Source of the DNA: Parcubacteria group bacterium RIFCSPLOWO2_01_FULL_48_18
Lineage (GTDB): Bacteria > Patescibacteriota > Minisyncoccia > UBA6257 > WO2-01-48-18
Length of the DNA: 51,443 nucleotides
Direction: 5' to 3'
NCBI GenBank assembly: GCA_001824435.1
Contig: MHXH01000021.1
Location: 1 to 51,443 of the forward strand
Shown: one piece after another, positions 1 to 8,688 of the stretch
Numbering within the stretch: position 1 is the stretch's first letter
How the letters are laid out: every line of letters starts with the position of its first letter
The notes under the pieces: generated by a model
Database searches by the model: none
What the model was told of the DNA's origin: nothing
What the model saw: only the letters and a program-made list of their open reading frames with translations
Position numbers and translations under genes: made by a program

Positions 1-2
1 TC

Positions 3-1442
3 GTAGAGTTGCAAGAGTATGCCGCCAAAGAAAAACTTGAAATTGTCGCCTCGCTTTGCGAGGCCAAAACCGCAAAAGAGCCCGGGCGAATTAAATTCGC
101 AGAAATGTTGGCAATTCTCGAATCTGGAAAGGCAGACGGAATAATTTCTTGGCACCCCGATAGATTGGCGAGAAATAGTGTGGACGGCGGAAAGATTATT
201 CATTTTGTAGATCGCGGCTTGATTCGTTCTCTAAAATTTCCGACATTCTGGTTTGAACCGACACCACAGGGATTATTCATGTTGAACATTGCTTTTGGAC
301 AGAGCAAGTATTTTGTGGATAATTTGCGAGAGAATGTGAAGCGTGGACTACGCCAAAAGATACGGAATGGTGTATGGCCAAGCTGGGCTCCGGTGGGATA
401 TGCGAATAATCCCAAGACGCGAGGTATTGATGTTGATAGTGAGAAAGCCCCTAAAGTCCACAAGATGTTTGAAATGTATGCCACCGGAGCATATACACTT
501 CACTCTCTCGCAAATTGGTGCAGGGAAAACGGTTTAGTCGGTAATCTTGGCAAAACATTAGTTATCGCCAACATTCAGAAAAATCTACAAAATGTTTTCT
601 ACCTTGGACTAATGAAATGGAAGGGGGAAATTTTTGAGGGACAACACGAGCCATTAATTTCAAAGAAACTTTTTGATAAATGCCAAGAAGTGATGGAGAA
701 GCGCGGCAAAGTACAAGAAGTGCGGAAACATCAATTTGCTTTTCTTGGCTTACTTAAATGCGCCTCATGTGGTTGTTCAATCACTGGAGAGAGACAGAAA
801 GGTCATAACTATTATCGTTGCACAAAGAAAAAAGGTCTTTGCCAAGAAAAGCATTATTTACGAGAGGAAGCACTAATAGAGCAAATCACTTCTTATCTTC
901 AAAAAATTTCTTTGTCGAGCCAAGACACCGAGAAAGTTTTGGTGGCGTTGGATAGCGAGCAGGATAAAGCGAGAGAGGATGCACAAAGCGAGGTTAGCGT
1001 TTTGAAAGAGAAGTTATCACAAGTTGAGACAAAACTTCAAAAACTCCTCGACATCTATTTAGCTGACGCTTTATCCACAGAGGAATACGCCGCCAAAAAA
1101 CAGAGTTTGCTTTCCCAAAAAATCGCTTTCGTGGAGAAAATCACCGACTTTGAGACAAAAGGGTTGTTTTGGCTCGAACCGGCTCGTGAGTTCGTAAAGT
1201 CGTTGAATCAAGCCGCGAATCTCATGCAGACAGATAATCTTTCCGAATTGCCAACATTTCTGAAAAACATCGGCTCGAACCATATTTTGCAGAATCGCCA
1301 ATTCATTTTTGCCCCCAAAATCCAATACAAATTAGCCGCCGAGCGCCATGCCTGCCGGCAGGCAGGAAGCGAGGCGAACCAAAACCGCTTGATTTTTCCT
1401 TTCTGGTGCACGGGGCAGGATTCGAACCTGCGTAGCCCATAG
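3..1442 (+). CDS. Large serine recombinase, 5' end outside window
   Basis: The frame is open to the left edge, so the N-terminal part with the catalytic serine is missing. What is visible is the rest of the resolvase domain (an SWHPDRLARN segment, as in IISWHPDRLARN-type motifs), then a recombinase domain (about residues 115-225), a zinc ribbon (CASCGC followed by YRC and GLC near residues 252-280) and a long charged coiled coil (about 310-380). This order is that of large serine integrases of mobile elements. The last 12 codons read antisense into the tRNA-Tyr gene (residues CTGQDSNLRSP), which is the usual false translation of a tRNA, so the natural C-terminus may have differed before integration. 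A palindromic repeat codes for residues near ACRQAG shortly before the end. Probably the integrase of an element lying left of the window. Confidence 0.88.
   Translation, partial: VELQEYAAKEKLEIVASLCEAKTAKEPGRIKFAEMLAILESGKADGIISWHPDRLARNSVDGGKIIHFVDRGLIRSLKFPTFWFEPTPQGLFMLNIAFGQSKYFVDNLRENVKRGLRQKIRNGVWPSWAPVGYANNPKTRGIDVDSEKAPKVHKMFEMYATGAYTLHSLANWCRENGLVGNLGKTLVIANIQKNLQNVFYLGLMKWKGEIFEGQHEPLISKKLFDKCQEVMEKRGKVQEVRKHQFAFLGLLKCASCGCSITGERQKGHNYYRCTKKKGLCQEKHYLREEALIEQITSYLQKISLSSQDTEKVLVALDSEQDKAREDAQSEVSVLKEKLSQVETKLQKLLDIYLADALSTEEYAAKKQSLLSQKIAFVEKITDFETKGLFWLEPAREFVKSLNQAANLMQTDNLSELPTFLKNIGSNHILQNRQFIFAPKIQYKLAAERHACRQAGSEANQNRLIFPFWCTGQDSNLRSP
1351..1366. repeat. Short palindromic repeat inside recombinase gene
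   Basis: The sequence CCTGCCGGCAGGCAGG contains the perfect palindrome TGCCGGCA with flanking CCTGCC/GGCAGG arms. It is read in frame and adds the residues ACRQAG to the recombinase tail. I recall similar in-gene palindromes from Parcubacteria genomes; only one copy is evident in this window. Confidence 0.55.
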
Positions 1443-1490
1443 GGCGCTAGATTTACAGTCTAGTGCATTTGACCGCTCTGCCACCCGTGC
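1404..1490 (-). tRNA. tRNA-Tyr (GTA anticodon)
   Basis: On the minus strand a 7-bp acceptor stem (GCACGGG with CCCGTGC), D arm, anticodon stem CTAGA/TCTAG enclosing CTGTAAA, a long variable arm and a T arm (GCAGG-TTCGAAT-CCTGC) can be folded. The anticodon is GTA, which decodes tyrosine, and the long variable arm fits bacterial tRNA-Tyr. The 3' CCA is encoded (1404-1406). The 3' half is overlapped by the end of the recombinase frame on the other strand, which suggests that an element integrated at this tRNA. Confidence 0.95.
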
Positions 1491-1492
1491 AG

Positions 1493-1864
1493 TTATTCTG
1501 ATTTCGACTCTTTGGTGTCAGCGCGCGTTGAAAAAAGTTCGGTTCTATTCCCCCCTCCTCCATTGCCGTTTGAACCTGCGGGTGTAGCGCGCACTTTTGT
1601 CAACAACGCGGTTAATCTATTATCAATTTTGAGCACCGCCACCTTTGCTTTCCGTACAGCTTTTTCAAGAGTTTTACTAAGCCACGCATCGATCTTTTCA
1701 AGCGGCAGCCGGTGAAAAAATTCGGCGATGCGATCATTTTTCCCCATCTGCTGTTCAAGAGTTTGTATCTCTTCGTCCGTAATCCTCGGCACCGCCTTAA
1801 TAAATAGATAAATAATAACGCCAAAGGAAACAAACAGAGTGATTTGGGATATGAGCGAGTACAT
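1493..1864 (-). CDS. Small single-span membrane protein, unknown function
   Basis: A 123-residue protein with one hydrophobic segment at residues 5-23, then an amphipathic charged region (about 30-95) and a Gly/Asn/Ser-rich tail. No domain recognised. It lies just upstream of tRNA-Tyr on the same strand and downstream of the rpsB-tsf terminator, so it is probably transcribed separately. The coding frame is supported by the clean membrane-anchor plus helical layout and lack of a competing frame. Confidence 0.6.
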   Translation of the reverse strand: MYSLISQITLFVSFGVIIYLFIKAVPRITDEEIQTLEQQMGKNDRIAEFFHRLPLEKIDAWLSKTLEKAVRKAKVAVLKIDNRLTALLTKVRATPAGSNGNGGGGNRTELFSTRADTKESKSE

Positions 1865-1900
1865 GATATTATTAATTACTGGCCATCGACTATTAACATC

Positions 1901-1920
1901 AAAAACGTCAAGGATTGACG
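1901..1920 (-). terminator. Rho-independent terminator after tsf
   Basis: On the minus strand CGTCAA-TCC-TTGACG is followed by TTTTTG. It lies 20 bases beyond the tsf stop codon and ends the rpsB-tsf unit. An outer CTATTAAC/GTTAATAG pair brackets it. Confidence 0.7.
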
Positions 1921-1939
1921 GTTAATAGGTAAAAGCCTG

Positions 1940-2386
1940 TCATATTTCATATCGAACGAAGTTTGCGAGGCGGATATTTTCTCCCAATGTTCCAATATAG
2001 CTTTTCACCAACTCTTGTACGGTCAACGATTGGTCTTTGATATACGGCTGGTTCATCAGGGTATCAATACGCTCCGGATCCATGGCTGCCACCTGCATCG
2101 CAAGAGCATGGGCCAATTCTTTAAAGAGGTTATTTCTGGCAACAAAATCCGTTTCGCAGCGCAATTCTATCAACACGCCTATTTTGCCTCCTGCATGCAC
2201 ATACGCCTCAATAAGACCCGAACCGGTCGCGCGTTCGTGTTTTTTTGCGGCGCGATCTAATCCTTTGCTTCGGATGATCTCGATCGCCTTCGCATAATCT
2301 CCTTTCGATTCAAGTATCGCGGTGCGGCAATCGCTGATTGAAGCCGAGGTGTCGCTACGAAGTTGTTTTAATAGCTCTACGTTCAT
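1940..2386 (-). CDS. tsf: Elongation factor Ts (short form)
   Basis: Guanine nucleotide exchange factor that regenerates EF-Tu-GTP in the cytoplasm. The N-terminal UBA-like domain (LLKQLRSDTSASISDCRTAI, residues 5-24) and the core signature (IGVLIELRCETDFVARN, about residues 69-85) are clear. At 148 residues it keeps only one core subdomain, against about 280 in E. coli; short forms are common in Candidate Phyla bacteria. It follows rpsB by 17 bases, the classical rpsB-tsf order. Confidence 0.95.
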   Translation of the reverse strand: MNVELLKQLRSDTSASISDCRTAILESKGDYAKAIEIIRSKGLDRAAKKHERATGSGLIEAYVHAGGKIGVLIELRCETDFVARNNLFKELAHALAMQVAAMDPERIDTLMNQPYIKDQSLTVQELVKSYIGTLGENIRLANFVRYEI

Positions 2387-2403
2387 ACGGTGGTGCCCTT
2401 CGT

Positions 2404-3183
2404 CTATTGCCCTCCTGCTTCTTTTTTGTTCTCCAAAGGTTTTTCTTTCCGTTCCTTGATTCCCTTCTTGATCGCCTCTTCAAGTTCTACGACGAGATAT
2501 ACGATGCTGGATCGGGCTGCGTCGTTTGCCGGAATCGGATAATCTATCGTGTTCGGATCCGACGCAGTTCCTACAATCGCAACAACCGGGATATGAAGTC
2601 TTTTGGCCTCCCGCACTGCCGTCGTATGCTCTTCAACATTCACTACGAACAACGCCTCGGGCAGGGCAGAAAGATTTTCGAGCCCGCTTAACAACTGCTC
2701 GAGCCGCCCCAGTTCCTTGTTGAATTGCACGCGTTCCCGTTTGGTATATTTGTCGAGCGCGCCCGACACAAGATCCAATCGCAGTTTCTTCAAATACTCG
2801 ATGCGCTTTGAAATAACTTTGAAGTTCGTCAATGTGCCGCCAAGCCACCGATTATTCACATACGGATATGCGTACCGAGAAGCGGTTTCTTGAATAATGC
2901 TTCTTGCGGCAGGCTGCGTTCCAACGAATAGCAACATGCCGTTCTTGCTTGCTGCGGCTTGCACAAAATCCTTCGCCTGCTCAAGCTTTTCTTTAGTTTT
3001 TGCAAGGTCGATGATTTCAATGGTGTTTCTGGTCGTAAAAATATAGGGGCGCATTTTCGGATGCGTTTTGGTTTTTTTGCGGCCATACAAAATGCCCGCT
3101 TCTGCCATCGCCTGCATTTGAGGATCATCGACGAACGGCTGTTCCTCTCCTTGTTGAGTTATATCCGTGTCATTTTCTGTCAT
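2404..3183 (-). CDS. rpsB: Ribosomal protein S2
   Basis: Small-subunit ribosomal protein, needed for S1 docking and start of translation. The S2 signatures are present: GRKKTKTHPKMRPYIF (from about residue 34), ASRYAYPYVNNRWLGGTLTN (about 111-130) and the C-terminal FVVNVEEHTTAVREAKRLHIP block leading to TASDPNTIDYPIPANDAARSS. 259 residues with an acidic N-terminal extension of about 25 residues and a charged tail ending in GGQ. First gene of an operon with tsf. Confidence 0.97.
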   Translation of the reverse strand: MTENDTDITQQGEEQPFVDDPQMQAMAEAGILYGRKKTKTHPKMRPYIFTTRNTIEIIDLAKTKEKLEQAKDFVQAAASKNGMLLFVGTQPAARSIIQETASRYAYPYVNNRWLGGTLTNFKVISKRIEYLKKLRLDLVSGALDKYTKRERVQFNKELGRLEQLLSGLENLSALPEALFVVNVEEHTTAVREAKRLHIPVVAIVGTASDPNTIDYPIPANDAARSSIVYLVVELEEAIKKGIKERKEKPLENKKEAGGQ

Positions 3184-3211
3184 GAATGTTTATATACGCG
3201 ACTTAGATGAT

Positions 3212-3240
3212 ATGATAAACTATGCGGCCGATAGATTCAA
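3212..3240 (-). promoter_or_regulatory. Sigma-70-like promoter for rpsB-tsf
   Basis: Read on the minus strand: TTGAAT (-35, 3235-3240), a 17-base spacer and TATCAT (-10, 3212-3217), 29 bases before the rpsB start. Found by eye; spacing and sequence are close to consensus. Confidence 0.6.
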
Positions 3241-3343
3241 GGGGGGCCTTGAGCGCGGCTCCATTTATGTATAATATAACCTATGTAACCCCCAAATGCC
3301 AATTATGACATCCGGGTTTTGAGATAAATTCCACAAAGAAATC

Positions 3344-3556
3344 GTGAAGAAAAATACTCATCCACAATACTACGCTGATGCCAAAATCCGCTGCGCTTGC
3401 GGGAAGGTATTTATTATTGGATCGACAAAAAAAGAAATCGACGTGGAAATCTGCAGCAACTGCCACCCCTTCTACACCGGCAAAGAAAAACTTATAGATA
3501 CTGCGGGAAGGGTGGAAAAATTCAAAATCCGAAGAACCAAAGCGAAAAAGCAATGA
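3344..3556 (+). CDS. rpmE: Ribosomal protein L31 (zinc-binding type)
   Basis: 70 residues starting at GTG. The protein has the L31 N-terminus ([15 protein letters not shown]), the zinc ligands CAC and CSNC at about residues 17-19 and 37-40, and the [20 protein letters not shown] signature. It is therefore the zinc-retaining form of L31. A TATAAT box at 3270-3275 on the plus strand may be its -10 element. Its stop codon overlaps an ATG (ATGA, 3553) that opens the short frame preceding prfA. Confidence 0.95.
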   Translation: MKKNTHPQYYADAKIRCACGKVFIIGSTKKEIDVEICSNCHPFYTGKEKLIDTAGRVEKFKIRRTKAKKQ

Positions 3557-3642
3557 TCTTGGATAGGATAATTCTCGAAGTCCGCGCAGGGACGGGCACC
3601 CCGCACCAGAGCATAGCACGGTGCAGGGCAGCCACGAACTGA
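3553..3642 (+). pseudogene. Short frame repeating the start of prfA (ILEVRAGTG)
   Basis: A 29-codon frame starts at the ATGA overlap with rpmE and reads [15 protein letters not shown] before diverging and stopping at TGA. The IILEVRAGTG segment matches the beginning of the intact release factor frame 115 bases further on (ILEIRAGTG). The two DNA copies of 28 bases agree at 23 positions (3570-3597 and 3685-3712), and most differences are silent or conservative. The frame offset is +1, so simple read-through does not join them. This is either the original start of prfA separated from the body by an insertion, or a leader peptide. Confidence 0.55.
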
Positions 3643-3670
3643 ACTTTGTTCTAGTTTGCCAGCTACTACA

Positions 3671-4411
3671 ATGTTGCAAAAGACAATTCTAGAAATCAGG
3701 GCTGGGACGGGCGGCGACGAAGCGGCGTTGTTCGCTGCAGATCTCGCCAGGATGTACCAAAAATATGCCGCTAAAAGCGGCTGGTCTTTTTTCGTTTTGG
3801 ACTACAGCCAAAACGCGCTCGGCGGCTACAAAACGTTCGTTGCCGAAGCGATTGGAGAGGGCGCCTATGTAAAACTGAAAAACGAATCGGGCGTTCATCG
3901 CATCCAACGAATTCCTAAAACCGAAAAATCCGGCCGCATTCACACCTCAACCGCTTCGGTAGCGGTGCTCGAAGAAAAACAGGACGTCAAACTCAATATC
4001 AATCCTTCGGATCTCGCAATTTCGTTTTTCCGTTCATCCGGCCCCGGCGGACAAAATGTCAACAAAGTTGAAACCGGCGTTCGCATCATCCATAAACCTT
4101 CAGGCGTTGTCGTCGCCTCGCAGGTATACCGCTCGCAACACCAAAACCGGGAAAAAGCGCTATCTATTCTTCAAACGAAGTTATACGAACACCAAAAATC
4201 GACGGTGGATGCCGCACACGCCCAAGAACGTAGAGATCAAATCGGTACCGCAGAACGCGCGGAAAAAATCCGTACGTATAACATTCCTCAAGATCGCATT
4301 ACCGACCATAGAATCGGCAAAAGCTGGAGCAAAATTGGCCGCATCATTGACGACGGAGACCTCGGTCTTATTGTACGCGCATCCGAAAAAAAGGCCTCCG
4401 CTCAGTCGTAG
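3671..4411 (+). CDS. prfA: Peptide chain release factor 1 lacking domain 1
   Basis: Recognises UAA/UAG and triggers peptide release. The frame opens directly with ILEIRAGTGGDEAALFAADL (the PCRF region), so the helical domain 1 of about 90-100 residues is absent. The stop-codon recognition motif is PKT in QRIPKTEKSGR, which is the PxT class of RF1 rather than the SPF of RF2, and the catalytic GGQ is in SSGPGGQNVNKVETG. The C-terminal TYNIPQDRITDHRIGKSW block is intact. About 247 residues. The ATG at 3671 is chosen because it abuts the conserved region; a TTG at 3656 is possible. It converges with atpC. Confidence 0.9.
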   Translation: MLQKTILEIRAGTGGDEAALFAADLARMYQKYAAKSGWSFFVLDYSQNALGGYKTFVAEAIGEGAYVKLKNESGVHRIQRIPKTEKSGRIHTSTASVAVLEEKQDVKLNINPSDLAISFFRSSGPGGQNVNKVETGVRIIHKPSGVVVASQVYRSQHQNREKALSILQTKLYEHQKSTVDAAHAQERRDQIGTAERAEKIRTYNIPQDRITDHRIGKSWSKIGRIIDDGDLGLIVRASEKKASAQS

Positions 4412-4464
4412 CAATGACCGACCCCCCCGCGCGTCCCCTATTCTCATCTCTCCGCACCAGGCTC

Positions 4465-4707
4465 TTATACAATGAGTATTGCCTCGTGCGGATTGATCTG
4501 GACAAAGCCTTTTACAACCTCAAACTCGCGTTTTTCTTCATCAAATCCGGATCCTGCGCGGATTTTAATTTTTCCCTTGCCAAGGGGCGTTACCAGAGGA
4601 ATATGATTGTTGAGTACGCTGATTTCTCCTTCTGTCGTAGGAAGCGATATAACGTCTCCGTCGCCTTCAAACAGCGTTTTTTCGAGTGAATAAATATAGA
4701 GCTTCAT
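4465..4707 (-). CDS. atpC: ATP synthase epsilon subunit, beta-sandwich domain only
   Basis: 80 residues covering only the N-terminal beta domain (signature GEISVLNNHIPLVTPLGKG). The C-terminal helical hairpin, which in larger forms inhibits ATP hydrolysis, is missing. It starts 2 bases after atpD and so is part of the same transcript. Function: central stalk component of F1. Confidence 0.9.
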   Translation of the reverse strand: MKLYIYSLEKTLFEGDGDVISLPTTEGEISVLNNHIPLVTPLGKGKIKIRAGSGFDEEKREFEVVKGFVQINPHEAILIV

Positions 4708-4709
4708 AA

Positions 4710-6363
<1,654 letters not shown>

Positions 6364-6432
6364 TGTTTTTAAGTCTTCTGCTGGATCCGTTAATTCATCT
6401 TCTTGTTTTTCATTTTTTTGCTTTCCATAAAT

Positions 6433-7443
6433 TTAAATTTCCAACGCCGCAGCGCCGCTTGTAATTTCTGTTAATTCTTTTGTTATCTGCGCCTGCCGTG
6501 CCTTGTTGTAAGAAAGAGTAAGCGAGTCGATTAACTCTGAAGCGTTTTCCGAGGCGTTTTTCATTGCCACCATGCGGGCCGAATGTTCCGAGGCATTCGC
6601 TTCCAAAATTATATGGTATACCTGAATTTCGAGCAACAGCGGGAGCAGCTCTTTTAACACGTCTTGCGGTGATGGCTCAAAGACGTATGAAACCTTTTTT
6701 GCTTCAGTGCGTCCCAGAGCTTGCGGCGTTCCGCTGTACCGGCCGCGTTGGGGAATAATTTCTTGGATGCGTTTCTCGATTCCTTCTTTAGTAAACGGCA
6801 GTGCCTTTTCAATCACCACCTCTTGTTTCAAAACTGACAGGAAATTGGCATACACGACGTAAATCTCGTCATATTCTTTTGCCGCGTACAGTTTTGCCAG
6901 TTTTTCGGCAATCGGTTTCGTTTGTTCCGGCAGCGCCCAGTCGCCGATGCCGGTAATTTCATCAACTACGCGTATGTCTCGTTTTTTCAGAAAATCCCGC
7001 CCCTTCTTACCGACTGCGATGACATCTATCCTTCGACTTCGCTCAAGACCTTCGGTTCCTCGACTTCGCTTGGGGTCTTGCAATATTGAATCATTATTTC
7101 TAATAAAATCTAAAGTTCGGCGCAAGACATTGCTGTTGAAAGCGCCGGCGAGTCCTTTGTCAGAAGTTACTACCACAAGGCAAATTTTTTGCACCGGTCG
7201 CTGTTCAAGAAGCGGACTCAAAGTTTGATCCTCAACCCCAATACCTCCGCCTGCCCCGAGCCCCGTCGAGGGGCTTAAATTCTTCAAAATCTCGAGCGCT
7301 GCCAGCGCGTACGGCCTTGAACGAAGCGCCACGGCCTGGCTTTTCCTCATTTTTACGGCAGAAACCGCCTCCATCGCTTTCGTAATCTGGGCGATATTTC
7401 TCGTCGATCGTATTCGTTTTTTTATAGCTCTTGCGGAGGGCAT
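6433..7443 (-). CDS. atpG: ATP synthase gamma subunit with in-frame repeat inserts
   Basis: Rotor shaft subunit of F1, 336 residues. The N-terminus MPSARAIKKRIRSTRNIAQITKAMEAVSAVKMRK and the C-terminus ARMVAMKNASENASELIDSLTLSYNKARQAQITKELTEI are typical. The start at 7443 is chosen by homology; upstream codons to 7491 are not family-like. Compared with the family the middle carries two extra low-complexity stretches, STGLGAGGGIGVEDQ and DPKRSRGTEGLERSRRID, both encoded by palindromic or repeated DNA. Upstream there is no atpA but a DoxX-like gene, so the usual ATP synthase operon is broken. Confidence 0.95.
   Translation of the reverse strand: MPSARAIKKRIRSTRNIAQITKAMEAVSAVKMRKSQAVALRSRPYALAALEILKNLSPSTGLGAGGGIGVEDQTLSPLLEQRPVQKICLVVVTSDKGLAGAFNSNVLRRTLDFIRNNDSILQDPKRSRGTEGLERSRRIDVIAVGKKGRDFLKKRDIRVVDEITGIGDWALPEQTKPIAEKLAKLYAAKEYDEIYVVYANFLSVLKQEVVIEKALPFTKEGIEKRIQEIIPQRGRYSGTPQALGRTEAKKVSYVFEPSPQDVLKELLPLLLEIQVYHIILEANASEHSARMVAMKNASENASELIDSLTLSYNKARQAQITKELTEITSGAAALEI
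7031..7077. repeat. Imperfect repeat pair inside atpG
   Basis: Two copies of CGACTTCGCT (7034-7043 and 7060-7069) follow each other with related flanks (CTCAAGAC and TGGGGTC). On the coding strand they give the residues DPKRSRGTEGLERSRR, absent from ordinary gamma subunits. I interpret it as a short repeat inserted in frame. Confidence 0.45.
7259..7275. repeat. Palindromic repeat inside atpG
   Basis: AGCCCC-GTCGA-GGGGCT forms a perfect 6-bp stem and codes for SPSTGLGAG in the gamma subunit. It is the second palindromic insert in this gene. Confidence 0.45.
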
Positions 7444-7492
7444 AAAATTAGAATCTGGAGTCTGAAATCTAGAGACTGTAAGGCATACCAAG

Positions 7493-7873
7493 TTATCTAA
7501 ACCACTCCTTTACATTCTTCGGCCAACCGATCATAAGAAGCAGTGCAAGCGGAGCTCCCCAGTTGGCCCAGCGTTCGATGAAATCCCAGACCGGCATGCC
7601 GACTATCGGACGCAAAAGCGCGGTCCAAAATCCCCAAAACACCATCCATAAAAGCGCAAGACGAACCGGCTTAATCAGAATAAGAATTGCCACAGCAATA
7701 TCTATGATCCCTATCAGAAAAAGTAGTTGCGTTGCGATTCCCACATCGGATACACCAAATTTAGCGAACCAACCAATCCAGTCTTTTTTACCCTGCAATG
7801 CGAAAACTCCGTGTCCAATAAATTCGCCGGCAACCGCGATTCTCAAAACCCACTCAATGAGTTTGGTATTCAC
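7493..7873 (-). CDS. DoxX-like small membrane protein
   Basis: 126 residues with about four hydrophobic segments and a short N-terminal charged end (MNTKLIEWVLRIAVAGEFIGHGVFAL). The pattern of an early GEFIGHG motif and four helices resembles the DoxX/DoxD-like superfamily, some members of which are quinone-linked. The start is GTG 7873, preceded by AACGAGG. The sequence around the start is the inner arm of an inverted repeat. The exact role is not known. Confidence 0.6.
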   Translation of the reverse strand: MNTKLIEWVLRIAVAGEFIGHGVFALQGKKDWIGWFAKFGVSDVGIATQLLFLIGIIDIAVAILILIKPVRLALLWMVFWGFWTALLRPIVGMPVWDFIERWANWGAPLALLLMIGWPKNVKEWFR

Positions 7874-7875
7874 CT

Positions 7876-8003
7876 CGTTAGAAGTCTGTCTTATATAGCA
7901 TTGAGCTAATTTCGATAGACTTCGATTCCCGAATTATGGCCCCGTTTTTGAAATGCAGAAAAGGATTATTCTAATCTTTTTCTGCCAAAACTTCTAACGG
8001 GAT
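7876..8003. repeat. Inverted repeat CGTTAGAAGT...ACTTCTAACG in the leader
   Basis: Ten-base arms (7876-7885 and 7990-7999) bracket the 190-base gap between the two DoxX-type genes. Inside, GCAGAAAAAG and CTTTTCTGC can pair on the minus strand. The arm near the downstream gene carries its Shine-Dalgarno region, so the upstream arm could mask the start. The same design with related sequence recurs at 33794-33910. Confidence 0.5.
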
Positions 8004-8063
8004 TCATAATCTTTATAATTTTTACTGTTTAAGATGCGACTCTACTACATCGCGGATTTCCCA

Positions 8064-8621
8064 TTAATTCGTAGGTTTTCCCAATTCTACGCGTGACCAT
8101 GGCACTCCGATTTTTGGCAATAACCAACGGTCTAATCCCCACCAACCAGCAGTTTTCCAGGCGAGAATAAGCAGGACTGCTAATAAGAACAAAACAGGAT
8201 TTGTAGACGCAACACCCGCCAGCATAAAATTTAAATTCATAAACGCGCCAAGGGCAGCAACAATGCCGACAAATACTCCAAGAATGAGCGCGATGCCAAC
8301 CAGCAACTCACCCCATGCAATCAAGGGTGCGAACCATGATTCAGCTTTAATATTAATCAAAAACTGTAGAAAAACACGGTACCAATCATAAGTAATAGCT
8401 GCCCGTCCGGTTTCAGGAATAACTACTGCGTTTTTCCAAAATCCCAAAATAGAATCGGGTCCCCACGGACGAGCGCCCGTTCCTAAAACCTTTCCCCACC
8501 CTGCATGTAGCCACTGCCAACCTAGGTACATTCGCAGTACAAGCCAAACAATACTCCACGCTCCAACTTCAGAGAATAGCTTCTGAGATAAAATTGGTTC
8601 CTTAACGATAACCTTTTTCAT
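8064..8621 (-). CDS. DoxX/DoxD family membrane protein
   Basis: 185 residues, about four membrane segments. The N-terminal LRMYLGWQWLHAGWGKVLG motif and the internal SWFAPLIAWGELLVGIALILGVFVG helix are typical of the DoxX/TQO small subunit DoxD family. The family includes subunits of thiosulfate:quinone oxidoreductase, but most members are uncharacterised, so only an oxidoreductase-associated membrane role is suggested. It is the gene after nirK on the same strand (67-base gap). Confidence 0.75.
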   Translation of the reverse strand: MKKVIVKEPILSQKLFSEVGAWSIVWLVLRMYLGWQWLHAGWGKVLGTGARPWGPDSILGFWKNAVVIPETGRAAITYDWYRVFLQFLINIKAESWFAPLIAWGELLVGIALILGVFVGIVAALGAFMNLNFMLAGVASTNPVLFLLAVLLILAWKTAGWWGLDRWLLPKIGVPWSRVELGKPTN

Positions 8622-8688
8622 AGTTTCAATAATTTATGATTTATGGATTTAAAATCTAAGCTTTTATTTTGCTAATATGAACAAATTT

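Noticed and set aside
1406-1442. Recombinase residues CTGQDSNLRSP as real protein sequence
   Set aside because: This is the known false translation of tRNA sequence in the antisense frame.
2404-2420. S2 ends in GGQ, like the C-terminus of Pup
   Set aside because: Pup is a separate 60-70 residue protein; a charged tail with GGQ on a ribosomal protein is most likely chance.
3656-3671. TTG at 3656 as start of prfA
   Set aside because: The ATG at 3671 lies at the conserved start (MLQKTILEIRAGTG), like the first copy at 3553.
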